From assembly GCF_900105625.1 (NCBI RefSeq), contig NZ_FNSD01000001.1, positions 2,542,001 to 2,606,000 on the forward strand: 64,000 nucleotides of DNA, given 5' to 3'. The stretch's first letter is position 1; the number at the start of each line of letters is the position of its first letter. This DNA comes from Terriglobus roseus (GTDB taxonomy: Bacteria; Acidobacteriota; Terriglobia; Terriglobales; Acidobacteriaceae). This document shows, one piece after another, positions 28,123-36,306 of the stretch. The translations under genes and the position numbers were made by a program. Under the pieces are notes generated by a model. That model ran no database searches, was not told where the DNA came from, and saw nothing but the letters and a program-made list of their open reading frames with translations.

Positions 28123-28944
28123 TTACTGCGCCGTGACCTGGCCCTTGGTAGCCTTTTCTTCCTTCTTCTGCTCGTTGATCTTGCGAGCGCCCATCGCGTC
28201 CTGTGTCGCCTTGTCAGCGTTCGCGAGATCCGCCTTCTGGGCTGCGGGATCGCCACAGTCCAAGTCAGCCTTGCGGCGCCAGACAAGGTTCAGGTACTGG
28301 AAAGCCTCGTCGTAGTTCGGATTGATCTGGATCGCCTGCTGCAAGTGGCTCAGGGCGTCGGTCACCAGGGGCGTGTTCTGCTCCTTCAGCTTTGCGCAGG
28401 TGGCCTTGCTCATCTTGGGATTGCCTTCGCCGTTATCGGTCAGGCCATCCAGAGCGAGTGCCTTGCGAGCATTGTCATACGCCTCGACCCAGTCCACGAA
28501 GCCAATGGTGTAATGTGCTTCAGCGTCCTTCGGGTCAACAGCGATCACCTGCTGCTCGTATTCCTTCGCTTCAGCGTACTTCTTAACGTTGCGATAGATG
28601 GAAGCGAGCTGCTGCAGGGAAACCTTGTCACCGGGGTGGGATACGAGATAGTCCTTGAAGCCAGCGATGGCCTTGTCGGCGAGCTTCAGATTGCCGGCAT
28701 CTTCGAGGTTTGGAACAACCTCATACGAGTACGCGGTTGCCAGGTACAGCTTCGCCGTATCGTAGTTCGGGTCGTACTCGATCGCCTTCTGGAAGGCATT
28801 CGTCGCCTGCTCATATTGCGCATTCTTGAACGCCGCAACGCCCTTGGTGAGCTGGTCGCGTGCTTTCAGCTTGGCGCAGCCAGTCAGCATTCCAAGCGAC
28901 AGCAGAAGAGCGACCGTGGCGGATACACGTGCGTTAGCTTTCAT
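28123..28944 (-). CDS. TPR-repeat lipoprotein
   Basis: Exported scaffold-type protein of about 273 residues. The signal (ATVALLLSLGMLTGC) ends in a lipobox with Cys near 23. At least three tetratricopeptide repeats follow: FKNAQYEQATNAFQKAIEYD, YAEAKEYEQQVIAVDPKDAE, and ALSHLQQAIQINPNYDEAF. The C-terminal 50 residues are charged (Lys/Glu/Gln-rich). Start at ATG 28944 gives the clean signal peptide; AAGGAG lies 12 bases upstream, a long gap, and the frame is open to 28974. No partner is adjacent; it may be an envelope assembly protein, but that is a guess. Confidence 0.82.
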   Translation of the reverse strand: MKANARVSATVALLLSLGMLTGCAKLKARDQLTKGVAAFKNAQYEQATNAFQKAIEYDPNYDTAKLYLATAYSYEVVPNLEDAGNLKLADKAIAGFKDYLVSHPGDKVSLQQLASIYRNVKKYAEAKEYEQQVIAVDPKDAEAHYTIGFVDWVEAYDNARKALALDGLTDNGEGNPKMSKATCAKLKEQNTPLVTDALSHLQQAIQINPNYDEAFQYLNLVWRRKADLDCGDPAAQKADLANADKATQDAMGARKINEQKKEEKATKGQVTAQ

Positions 28945-29309
28945 TGAGCGAATGATCTCCTTCAAATGCCGCATACGAGCAGGGTAATTCGGTAGAGACG
29001 CAATGACCTGGGAGAGGCCACGCGTGAGAGTGATTGTAACCGCAGACGAACGCGGCTGACTAGCGGTAGAGCTACAAAACGCGGCATACTGAAGTGGTTA
29101 TGCCGTCAGCATCTTGTAACGTCTCAACGCCATGTTGCCGGATCGACGGGAGCGTAGAAAAAGAACTTCAGAAACACACCGGCAGGGCAGAAAACCCCTC
29201 ACAGAGGCGGCCGGTAAATGGCATTACATTTGGAGCGGTACTAAGAGGTATATCAGTGAAAACGAAAGAAGGGCGATGAAAGTCTCATCGCCCCTCTTTC
29301 GTTTTGAAA
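28945..29309. other. Intergenic region, 365 bases
   Basis: Holds the upstream region of the TPR gene and, at 29259-29305, the exbD terminator. A short plus-strand ORF (29094-29279) has no ribosome site or recognisable content. Nothing else seen. Confidence 0.45.
29259..29305 (-). terminator. Terminator at the end of the tonB-exb operon
   Basis: Long imperfect hairpin whose outer arms are AAAACGAAAGA and TCTTTCGTTTT and whose inner arms are GGGCGATGA and TCATCGCCC. It starts five bases past the exbD stop on the minus strand. Confidence 0.75.
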
Positions 29310-29747
29310 TTACTTACCTGCTTCGACCGCAGGGGTGATGATGCCGATGTTATCGACGCCGGCAGCATGGCCGTCATTGATGACCGGCAGAACCGCACCG
29401 AAGTCTACGTCTTTGTCACCCTTGACGAACATCACCTTGTCGTTGCGACGGGCAAAGATGTCCGTCAGCTTTGCGGTGAGTGTATCGAGCGTAACCTGAT
29501 CTTCGTTGATTTTGTACGTGGGCGCGCCATTGGCGGCACCCTGAACCTGGACAACGACTGTACGCTGATCCGGTTCCTTCTGCGCGTCTTCCTTCTTCGG
29601 CGGCTGGGGCACCAGTGTATCCAGGCCGCGTACGGTATTGGGCTGGATGACCATGAAGATGATCAGCAGCACCAGAAGAACGTCGATGAGCGGGGTCACG
29701 TTAATGTCACTCCGTTGCCCTTTACCGCCTCCGCCTCCCATGCCCAT
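29310..29747 (-). CDS. exbD: ExbD/TolR-family protein (second copy)
   Basis: Inner-membrane proton-channel partner of the TonB system, 145 residues. A Gly-rich N-terminus (MGMGGGGGKGQR) precedes the single membrane helix with its conserved Asp (DINVTPLIDVLLVLLIIFMV), then a periplasmic ExbD domain with a short Pro/Lys-rich insertion after the helix. ATG at 29747 is supported by AGGAG seven bases upstream. It follows another exbD by 75 bases. Two ExbD paralogues after one ExbB suggest a hetero-oligomeric complex. Confidence 0.9.
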   Translation of the reverse strand: MGMGGGGGKGQRSDINVTPLIDVLLVLLIIFMVIQPNTVRGLDTLVPQPPKKEDAQKEPDQRTVVVQVQGAANGAPTYKINEDQVTLDTLTAKLTDIFARRNDKVMFVKGDKDVDFGAVLPVINDGHAAGVDNIGIITPAVEAGK

Positions 29748-29822
29748 GGTGAATCTCCTGTGTGACCGCAATGCGGTCCGTTCAAAATTGGTTCCGTGCC
29801 TGCGAGAGGCCGTTGAGAAAGG

Positions 29823-30245
29823 TTAGATCAGCGGCTTGTCGGCGATCATGCCCAGTTGGCTGACGCCTGCTGTGCGGATGCCGTCAATGGCTTCCATGAC
29901 CTTGCCGTAGTTCGCGCGCTGGTCGCCGCGGAAGTAGACACGCTTATCGGTCTTGTTTTCAAGCTTTTCCGAGATCTTAGGGCCAAGAGTGTCTGCCGTG
30001 ATCTGATCGCCACCGAGGAAGGTCTTGCCATCGCGTGTAACTGCCACGACGATCGAGTCTTCCTTGTTTGCGTCTTCCATCACGACTGCTGCAGCTGCCT
30101 GCGGCAGTTCGACGTTGACCTTATTGTTCAGCATGGGGGTGACGACCATGAAGATGATCAGGAGCACCAGCATCACGTCCACCATCGGAGTGACATTGAT
30201 GTCTGAATTTACCTTCTTACCTTCGTCACGAGTTGCCTGTGCCAT
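29823..30245 (-). CDS. exbD: ExbD/TolR-family protein (first copy)
   Basis: Second ExbD of the operon, 140 residues. The membrane helix carries the proton-path Asp in DINVTPMVDVMLVLLIIFMV. The periplasmic part ends with GIRTAGVSQLGMIADKP, the conserved ExbD C-terminal motif. GGAG lies eight bases upstream of ATG 30245. It works with ExbB (30386-31144) to drive TonB with proton motive force. Confidence 0.92.
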   Translation of the reverse strand: MAQATRDEGKKVNSDINVTPMVDVMLVLLIIFMVVTPMLNNKVNVELPQAAAAVVMEDANKEDSIVVAVTRDGKTFLGGDQITADTLGPKISEKLENKTDKRVYFRGDQRANYGKVMEAIDGIRTAGVSQLGMIADKPLI

Positions 30246-30385
30246 AGAAGCGACTCCGTCCTGAGATGTTCCTGGTTTGGATCAAGAAGGGAACGTGAGA
30301 CAGAGAGTGTTGGTCTGCGGACATTGCCAGGCGATGCCCGCAGACCCATCTCGTGTTTGTTCTCGCGTAGCTTCCGTTTCAGCTC

Positions 30386-31144
30386 TTAGCGGCTCGACTG
30401 CTTGATGAAGTAGTCGACCAGCTCGGAGGAGCTGTTGTCCATCTCAACGTCGAAGGACTCAACCTTGTTCGTGAAGTAGTTGAAGCACATAACGGCAGGG
30501 ATGGCGACGAGCAGACCGAACGCGGTCGTGACCAGAGCTTCCGAGATACCGCCGGCGACTGCGCCGATACCCGAAGACTTGCTCTTCGCGATTTCCTGGA
30601 AGGCGTGGAGAATACCGATAACCGTACCGAAGAGGCCGATGAAGGGAGCCGTGGAACCGATCGTTGCGAGCGAACCCAGGCCGCGCTTCAGCTTGGCGTG
30701 AACGATAGCTTCCGAGCGCTCAAGAGCGCGCTTGGAGGACTCGATCTGCTCGTCGGAGATTGCGCCACCCGAACCGTAGGAGCGGAACTCCTGCAGGCCA
30801 GCCGTAACAACTTCAGCGAGGTGCGACTTCTTCGAACGGTCTGCCACCTTGATTGCTTCGTCGAGACGGCCATCCTTCAGAGCGCCTGCAACCTTCGGAG
30901 CGAACTCGCGGGACTGCTTGCGGGCTGCCGAGAAGTACAGGGCGCGATCGATCATGACTGCGAGCGACCAGATCGACATGATGAACAGGATGCCGACGAC
31001 GGCGAGATCGATCCAGCCCATGTTCTTGAGCATGCCCAAGATGGAGAAGCCTGAGGAGGCTGCGCCGCCCTCTGCTTCCTGGAAGAACATGCCGAGAGTG
31101 GCGGGTACATGGGCGAAGCTTGCTGCTGCGTGAGCGAGAATCAC
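30386..31144 (-). CDS. exbB: ExbB/TolQ/MotA-family proton channel protein
   Basis: Inner-membrane channel of the TonB system, 252 residues with three helices: one near 45-65 (IDLAVVGILFIMSIWSLAVM), a large cytoplasmic loop, then helices in LGSLATIGSTAPFIGLFGTVIGI and ALVTTAFGLLVAIPAVMCFNYF. The last two carry the conserved Gly/Ala/Thr faces that line the pore. Start is GTG at 31144 with GGAGG ten bases upstream. It sits between tonB and the two exbD genes, with gaps of 133 and 140 bases, consistent with one transcript. Confidence 0.93.
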   Translation of the reverse strand: MILAHAAASFAHVPATLGMFFQEAEGGAASSGFSILGMLKNMGWIDLAVVGILFIMSIWSLAVMIDRALYFSAARKQSREFAPKVAGALKDGRLDEAIKVADRSKKSHLAEVVTAGLQEFRSYGSGGAISDEQIESSKRALERSEAIVHAKLKRGLGSLATIGSTAPFIGLFGTVIGILHAFQEIAKSKSSGIGAVAGGISEALVTTAFGLLVAIPAVMCFNYFTNKVESFDVEMDNSSSELVDYFIKQSSR

Positions 31145-31277
31145 GAGAATCAGTCCTCCTGGTTATAAGTTCGTAGAAGAAGTGGGCAGGACCCGACTTT
31201 GATATGCAAGGCCCTGCGAATCGAAGCGTTTCCCTTCAGACGTTCCGGCAGTGGTGCCCGATTACGTCCCGTAGCCC

Positions 31278-32015
31278 TTAGCTACCGAAGGAGAAATTCA
31301 CGGTGATGGTCGTGTCGACTTCCGTCGGCTCGCCGTTCAACATATAAGGCTTGTACTTCCAGGTCTGCACAGCGGCGATTGCGTTGGCGCGGAGCATCTC
31401 CGGACCGGACACAACCGACAGCTGCTCGACAGCGCCGGTCTTGGAGATGATCGCGTGCAGGATCACCGAACCAGAGACGTGTGCTGCCTTTGCAATCGGA
31501 GGATAAACAGGCTGCGTCTTGGTGATGACCTGTCCTGCCATAACACCGCTGGAAATCTTTGCCGGACCGGCGGGCTTCGGCGGTGCAGCCTTGACCACAG
31601 GAGCGGGAGCAGCACCCAGACCCAGGCCGCCCATGATGCCGCCAGCGGATCCGCCTGCAGCGCCCATGCCAGCTCCAGCGACTCCGGCGACGTTGGCCGG
31701 CGGTGGCGGATCTTCATGGGTCATGTCGATCTTCTTGGGGATCTTGGTGGGAGCGGTGAACGCATCCATCACTGCCACGGCCTTAACGACCTTCACAACC
31801 TGTGCAGGTGGTGGAGGCGGGGGCGGCGGAGGTGGAGGCGGCGGCGCGGACAACATCGCCGTCATAGCCGTCTTGGGAAGCGCATCCGGGTACAGCAGAG
31901 GGATAAGAATCATCACCCCAACAATCGCGAGGTTGAAGGCGCCCGTAAGCCACATATAACGGGTCGACTTCGACTTCAACTTTCCGGAGGACTCCACCAA
32001 CGAATCTTCGAACAT
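31278..32015 (-). CDS. tonB: TonB energy-transducing protein
   Basis: Spans the periplasm and passes energy from ExbBD to outer-membrane receptors. The 245 residues have a cytoplasmic N-terminus, one membrane anchor (YMWLTGAFNLAIVGVMILIPLL), a run of 13 prolines near 58-70, a Gly/Ala-rich linker and a TonB C-terminal domain (TQPVYPPIAKAAHVSGSV, WKYKPYMLNGEPTEVDTTI). ATG at 32015 with GGGG six bases upstream is much better than the longer open frame. It can serve the two large TonB-dependent receptors at 48 and 54 kb. Confidence 0.93.
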   Translation of the reverse strand: MFEDSLVESSGKLKSKSTRYMWLTGAFNLAIVGVMILIPLLYPDALPKTAMTAMLSAPPPPPPPPPPPPPAQVVKVVKAVAVMDAFTAPTKIPKKIDMTHEDPPPPANVAGVAGAGMGAAGGSAGGIMGGLGLGAAPAPVVKAAPPKPAGPAKISSGVMAGQVITKTQPVYPPIAKAAHVSGSVILHAIISKTGAVEQLSVVSGPEMLRANAIAAVQTWKYKPYMLNGEPTEVDTTITVNFSFGS

Positions 32016-32160
32016 ATGCAACCCCAATCTGCGAGAGGTAAAGCTGCGACTGTAGACACCGCGTGTTTCTAATTTGTTCCCGGCGGCAGAAAGAAAGTTT
32101 CCCGGAGCACCGAACGGCCGACGCGTTTGCGTAAGTACCGATGAGCTTGACGAGAAGCCG

Positions 32161-32190
32161 ATACTATCGCGAGCAAAAGAGTTCTGGCAA
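32161..32190 (-). promoter_or_regulatory. Candidate sigma-70 promoter of the tonB-exb operon
   Basis: On the minus strand, TTGCCA (-35), 18 bases, TAGTAT (-10). It lies about 145 bases before the tonB start, within the only sizeable gap upstream. Confidence 0.4.
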
Positions 32191-32290
32191 ATGACTCTGT
32201 TCGATTGCCGACGCGATACGCAAAAACGACGGTATTCATTGGAGAAACAGCGTCGCAACGATGCGAAGAGCACGTTCCGGTCGGTGCTGA

Positions 32291-32902
32291 TTACACATCG
32301 TTTGCAGTGTGAAACGTTGCGTCGATTACGGCGCGATACGTTGCAACATTGCCGCAGTAGAGCGGATGCGCGTCGAGTCGCGTGGACGCCTCCGCGATAG
32401 GTGACAGGCCCATGCGCCGAAGCAAACCTGCCCCCGCAGACGACGCAGCGATGGCGTAGGTGTTGCCAAGCTGATCGATGGGACATAGGTGCGCGAGCGT
32501 GTGAAGGTATGTCCGCAGGAAGAGCGTGACCATCGGGCGTCGCTCGCGTGCATAACCGGGATCGACCACAATGCTCTCCCAGTGCAGATCGCGGATGGCG
32601 TGAGATTCAGCAGGGGTGAAGATGTCCTTGGACTCGATTTCTCGTTCCAGCAGCTCCCCTGCAACGAAGCGCTGCATGACCAATGGCCGCAATGGCAGGA
32701 TGTCGAAGTTGCCGATGCGCTGGTCATCATGCCAGAAGGTGAAAAACGCATTGGGATTCGCGGCAAACCAGTCGAGCATGGTTGCTTCCGGGATCACGTC
32801 GAGGCCCTGGTAGACGCGCCGTCCTAGCTGCGCAGCCCAGCGAATGTCTTCTTCGCGCGCTGGTCGGACCTGGTAAGGGTTCGATTGGCTGTCCTGGGTC
32901 AT
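32291..32902 (-). CDS. GNAT-like acetyltransferase, unassigned substrate
   Basis: 203 residues. The N-terminus (YQVRPAREEDIRWAAQLGRRVY) and FWHDDQRIGNFDILPL look like the first strands of a GNAT fold, and IVVDPGYARERRPMVTLFLRTY resembles the acetyl-CoA-binding strand and helix, though the usual RxxGxG/A loop is not obvious. It may be a divergent acyltransferase. It lies upstream of tonB, on the same strand, with 275 bases between them. No substrate can be given. Confidence 0.65.
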   Translation of the reverse strand: MTQDSQSNPYQVRPAREEDIRWAAQLGRRVYQGLDVIPEATMLDWFAANPNAFFTFWHDDQRIGNFDILPLRPLVMQRFVAGELLEREIESKDIFTPAESHAIRDLHWESIVVDPGYARERRPMVTLFLRTYLHTLAHLCPIDQLGNTYAIAASSAGAGLLRRMGLSPIAEASTRLDAHPLYCGNVATYRAVIDATFHTANDV

Positions 32903-32980
32903 GCCCTGATGTTCTCACTTGGGAAGGTCCGAGCTGGGACAACACCTTGCAGAAGTGCGCGCGGGACTGACAGCATATAA

Positions 32981-33006
32981 AAAGGGGCGCCCGTGGGCGC
33001 CCCTTT
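32981..33006 (-). terminator. Terminator after secF
   Basis: 12-bp perfect stem AAAGGGGCGCCC/GGGCGCCCCTTT with a two-base loop. Read on the minus strand it is followed by TTATATGC, giving a T-rich end just beyond secF. Confidence 0.88.
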
Positions 33007-33025
33007 CGTGATGGATGGCGAAGCG

Positions 33026-33976
33026 TTAGACCGTCGCTTTACGACCTGCCGTCAGCTGCGTGCTCTTGCCCTTGCTGGCGCGCCAGTCCTGATAGGCGAC
33101 GAGCATGGGAGCGGCGACGGCGATGGACGAGTACGTACCGATCAGGATGCCGACAACGAGGGCGAAGGAGAAGCCGTGCAGCACTTCACCACCGAAGATG
33201 AACAGCGCCAGAACGGTTAGGAACGTCAGGCCCGAGGCGATGACCGTCCGGCTCAGCGTGTCATTGATGCTGCGGTTCACGATCTCAGAGAGTGTGGACC
33301 GGCGCATGGTCTGCAGGTTCTCGCGGATACGGTCGAAGACGACGATGGTGTCGTTCATGGAGTAGCCCACCAGCGTCAGGATGGCGGCGACGACGGTCAG
33401 CGTGATCTCAATGTTGAACAACGAGAAGAAGCCGATGGTGATGAGCGTGTCATGGAAGACGGCGATGACAGCGGCCGCGCCATAGATGAACTCAAACCGG
33501 AACCACAGGTAGACAAGCATGCCTGCCAGCGACCACAGAACGGCCCAGCCGGCCTGCCGCGTCAACTGCTTACCCGCCGTGGGACCGACGGTGTAGGCGT
33601 CTTCGATCTTGTAGGAGGAATCCTTGTAGTTGTTTGCCAGCGCGCCAACCACGGCAGTTCGCGCTGAGTCGGCGTTGCTGTCATTTGCCTGCGGCAGCGT
33701 AATGACCGCTTCGTTACCGGTCGACCCGCCGGTCAGGCGCTGAATGCTGGCATCGTGAATGCCGGCGCGATCCATCGCCTGGCGCAGGTGGTCTTCGTTG
33801 GGCGCGGTCGGGAAGGAGACACGCACCTGCGTGCCGCCCTTGAAGTCGATGCCCACCGGAACGTGATGCCAGAAGAGCATGCTGAGCACGCCGGCCACGG
33901 AGAAGATCAAGCTGAAGCCAAGAAAGAACCACTTCTTGCTCAGCCAATCGATTTTTACGTCGCGAAACAGTTCCAC
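33026..33976 (-). CDS. secF: Protein translocase subunit SecF
   Basis: Proton-driven part of the Sec holo-translocon, 316 residues with six helices. Typical motifs are GIDFKGGTQVRVSFP in the first periplasmic region and DRIRENLQTMRRSTLSEIVNRSINDTLSRT, the D/E-rich SecF family signature, followed by ALFIFGGEVLHGFSFALVVGILIGTYSSI. I chose GTG at 33976 because GAGG lies eight bases before it and it gives the expected length; longer frames run into the end of secD. It follows secD by 43 bases. Confidence 0.95.
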   Translation of the reverse strand: MELFRDVKIDWLSKKWFFLGFSLIFSVAGVLSMLFWHHVPVGIDFKGGTQVRVSFPTAPNEDHLRQAMDRAGIHDASIQRLTGGSTGNEAVITLPQANDSNADSARTAVVGALANNYKDSSYKIEDAYTVGPTAGKQLTRQAGWAVLWSLAGMLVYLWFRFEFIYGAAAVIAVFHDTLITIGFFSLFNIEITLTVVAAILTLVGYSMNDTIVVFDRIRENLQTMRRSTLSEIVNRSINDTLSRTVIASGLTFLTVLALFIFGGEVLHGFSFALVVGILIGTYSSIAVAAPMLVAYQDWRASKGKSTQLTAGRKATV

Positions 33977-34019
33977 GTTTTGAACCTCATGGGCCGCGCG
34001 TTGGCGGCGGCCTTCGAAC

Positions 34020-35591
34020 TTAGATCGACAGGGCTTCGCCGCGCGTCTTGCGCTGCAGGACGCTGTCAAAGATCACGCGCGAAACGAACACCGCGGTAAA
34101 CAGGTTGGCAAGCAGACCGAACATCAGCGTGACGGCGAAGCCGCGGACCGGGCCCGTGCCGACGAAGAACAGGATCAGCGCCGAGACGATGGTCGTCACG
34201 TGCGTGTCGAGGATCGTCGTCCACGCATGATCGAAGCCGTTCTTGACGGCTGCTGCGGCGGGCTTGCCCAGATTGATCTCCTCACGGATGCGCTCGAAGA
34301 TCAGCACGTTGGAGTCGACGCCCATACCGATGGTCAGGATGACGCCGGCGATGCCGGGCAGCGTGAGCGTGGATCCGGTGAAGCCCATGAAACCAAGCAG
34401 GATCACAAGGTTCAGGATCAAAGCGAGATCCGCGTTGATGCCGGCGCCGCGGTAGTAGACCAGCATGAAGACCATGACGGCCAGCATGCCGACGATCGAC
34501 GCGATAACGCCCTGGCGGATGCTTGCGGCGCCCAGCGAAGGTCCGACCGAGTGTGTCTCAAGGAATGTGATCGACGCGGGTAGCGAGCCAGTGCGGAGCA
34601 TCAGCGAAAGGTCGGCTGCGGTCTGCTTGTTGAAGCCACCGCCGCTGATCTGTCCCTGGTCGCGAATGGCGCCGTTGATGGTCGCGACTTCTTTCACGCG
34701 GTTATCGAGCACGATTGCCATCTGCTTGCCGATGGAGGTGCTGGTGTACTGGTAGAAGCGGTCGCCGGCGCCGGTGGTCAGGTTGAACGAGACATCCGGG
34801 CGGCCGGCCTCATCCTGCGAGGCTCGTGCATCGCGGAAGTCGGGGCCCTGCACGATGGCGATACGCTTCAGTGCGTAGTACTCCTGCGCGTCGGCCGTAT
34901 TGCCACCCTGAACGATGACGGCATCCGGCTGCACGGCGGTCTGCGCGTCCTGCAGGCTGGTGTAGGGTCCGCCTTCGACCTCGTGGATCTCGAGGCGCGC
35001 AGTCGACTGGATCACGTCGCGGACGCGATCGGGATTGTCGATGCCGGGCAGCTCGACGAGGATCTGATCTTCTCCGAGACCATACTTCTGGATGACGGGC
35101 TCGGCCACGCCGAGGGAATCGACACGGCTGCGGATCGTCTCAATCGACGTATCCAGCGTGCGCTCGCGCATGTCCTTGATCTCAGCCAGCTTCATCGAGA
35201 GCTTGTAGCCGTCGGCCGTGGAGCTGATGTCGTAAGCGCTATACTCTGTGCCGCTTAGCACGGTTTTTACGGCCTGCATGCTCGCCGAGGGAACGCCGCT
35301 GACAAGGATGACGGGCTGTGCCGCGTCGGGCTTCGCGGCCTTGGCAGTTGGAGCAACCTTGGTAACGGCAGCCTGCGTGCGGACCAGGTCATTGTCACTG
35401 TTGGCAGCAACCGCTTCGGCCGTGTGTACCTGCAGCACCAGGTGGGTGCCACCACGGAGATCGAGACCCAGGTGGATGCGGTCCGTTAGTGTCTGCTTCA
35501 GCGAGCCGTGGGGAATGCCAAAGATCCCGTACAGGAAGACCAGGAGGATGGCGATAATGGCGATGATCTTGCCGTTCAGATTCTTCTGCAT
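34020..35591 (-). CDS. secD: Protein translocase subunit SecD
   Basis: Large partner of SecF, 523 residues. One N-terminal helix (IIAIIAILLVFLYGIFGI) is followed by the conserved HLGLDLRGGTHLVLQV and a periplasmic domain. The C-terminal membrane domain holds LTLPGIAGVILTIGMGVDSNVLIFERIREE, the SecD signature. Order on the minus strand is yajC, secD, secF, the standard operon. AGAGAG lies just before the ATG. It is shorter than the E. coli protein, as is common outside gamma-proteobacteria. Confidence 0.95.
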   Translation of the reverse strand: MQKNLNGKIIAIIAILLVFLYGIFGIPHGSLKQTLTDRIHLGLDLRGGTHLVLQVHTAEAVAANSDNDLVRTQAAVTKVAPTAKAAKPDAAQPVILVSGVPSASMQAVKTVLSGTEYSAYDISSTADGYKLSMKLAEIKDMRERTLDTSIETIRSRVDSLGVAEPVIQKYGLGEDQILVELPGIDNPDRVRDVIQSTARLEIHEVEGGPYTSLQDAQTAVQPDAVIVQGGNTADAQEYYALKRIAIVQGPDFRDARASQDEAGRPDVSFNLTTGAGDRFYQYTSTSIGKQMAIVLDNRVKEVATINGAIRDQGQISGGGFNKQTAADLSLMLRTGSLPASITFLETHSVGPSLGAASIRQGVIASIVGMLAVMVFMLVYYRGAGINADLALILNLVILLGFMGFTGSTLTLPGIAGVILTIGMGVDSNVLIFERIREEINLGKPAAAAVKNGFDHAWTTILDTHVTTIVSALILFFVGTGPVRGFAVTLMFGLLANLFTAVFVSRVIFDSVLQRKTRGEALSI

Positions 35592-35676
35592 GTCTCTCTT
35601 GACTCAAGCGGAGGGTGTCGCCGCATCTGCGGGTGATCCATGCATGACAGTTCAAGTCAAGCATGGGAGCGGGCGA

Positions 35677-35997
35677 CTAAGCCTTTTCCGTCTCGTCGTC
35701 CTCCGTGGTTACGGACGCAATGGCGCTCTTCAAAACTTCCAGCTTGACGCCGTCCGGCAGCGTCCGCACGATGACCGCATCGTCCTTCAGGTTCAGGATG
35801 GTGCCGCGCAGACCTCCGGTGGTGACCACGCGATCGCCCGACTTCAGGCTGGCCAGCATCTGGTTCCACTTTTTCTGCTTGCGCTGGTTGGGGATCGCCG
35901 TCATCAGCACCATGCCGACGAGCAGCACGGGCAGTAACAGGCCAAGATTGCCGAATCCACCGGCCTGTAAATAGAAGAGGGCAAATGCTGCGTGCAC
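35677..35997 (-). CDS. yajC: Preprotein translocase accessory subunit YajC
   Basis: Small membrane protein of 106 residues bound to SecDF. One helix (GLLLPVLLVGMVLMTAIPNQRKQKK) is followed by the typical LKSGDRVVTTGGLRGTILNLKDD fold. I chose GTG at 35997 because AAGGAAG is six bases upstream; the reading frame is open further but has no start with a ribosome site. It is the first gene of yajC-secD-secF. Confidence 0.9.
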   Translation of the reverse strand: MHAAFALFYLQAGGFGNLGLLLPVLLVGMVLMTAIPNQRKQKKWNQMLASLKSGDRVVTTGGLRGTILNLKDDAVIVRTLPDGVKLEVLKSAIASVTTEDDETEKA

Positions 35998-36306
35998 TGG
36001 GAACTTCCTTGCTCTAGCGTCCGCCACGCAGGCGAAAGACACACCGGCCCAGCGGACAAATTGATGGCACCAGATGTTCGGGATTTGCGCGGCACGGAAT
36101 AGCCGCCAGCAGGGCGACAAAAAACACCGGCCGGCAAATAGACAAAGGGGTGCTAGTCCAATATCGTCGCGGAATCCGCTCAGAGTGTCAAGGTTTTAAG
36201 CCCGCTGAGTTACTCCCCCTGCCGTTGCAGCCCGAACGCGAGATCGGTCACTTTCGCCATCTACTTGCGCATTGCTATGCTTCTTCCGACCCAAAAGGAG
36301 TTCTTG
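35998..36306. other. Divergent promoter region, 309 bases
   Basis: Lies between yajC and the glutaminase-like gene, so promoters for both are expected here. AAAGGAG at the right end is the ribosome site for the latter. No RNA gene, repeat or clear promoter was found. Confidence 0.4.

Noticed and set aside
29094-29279. Small plus-strand ORF between the TPR gene and exbD
   Set aside because: No ribosome site, odd composition and overlap with the terminator.
32074-32400. Plus-strand ORF before tonB
   Set aside because: Overlaps the tonB promoter region and the end of the GNAT gene antisense; Arg-rich noise.
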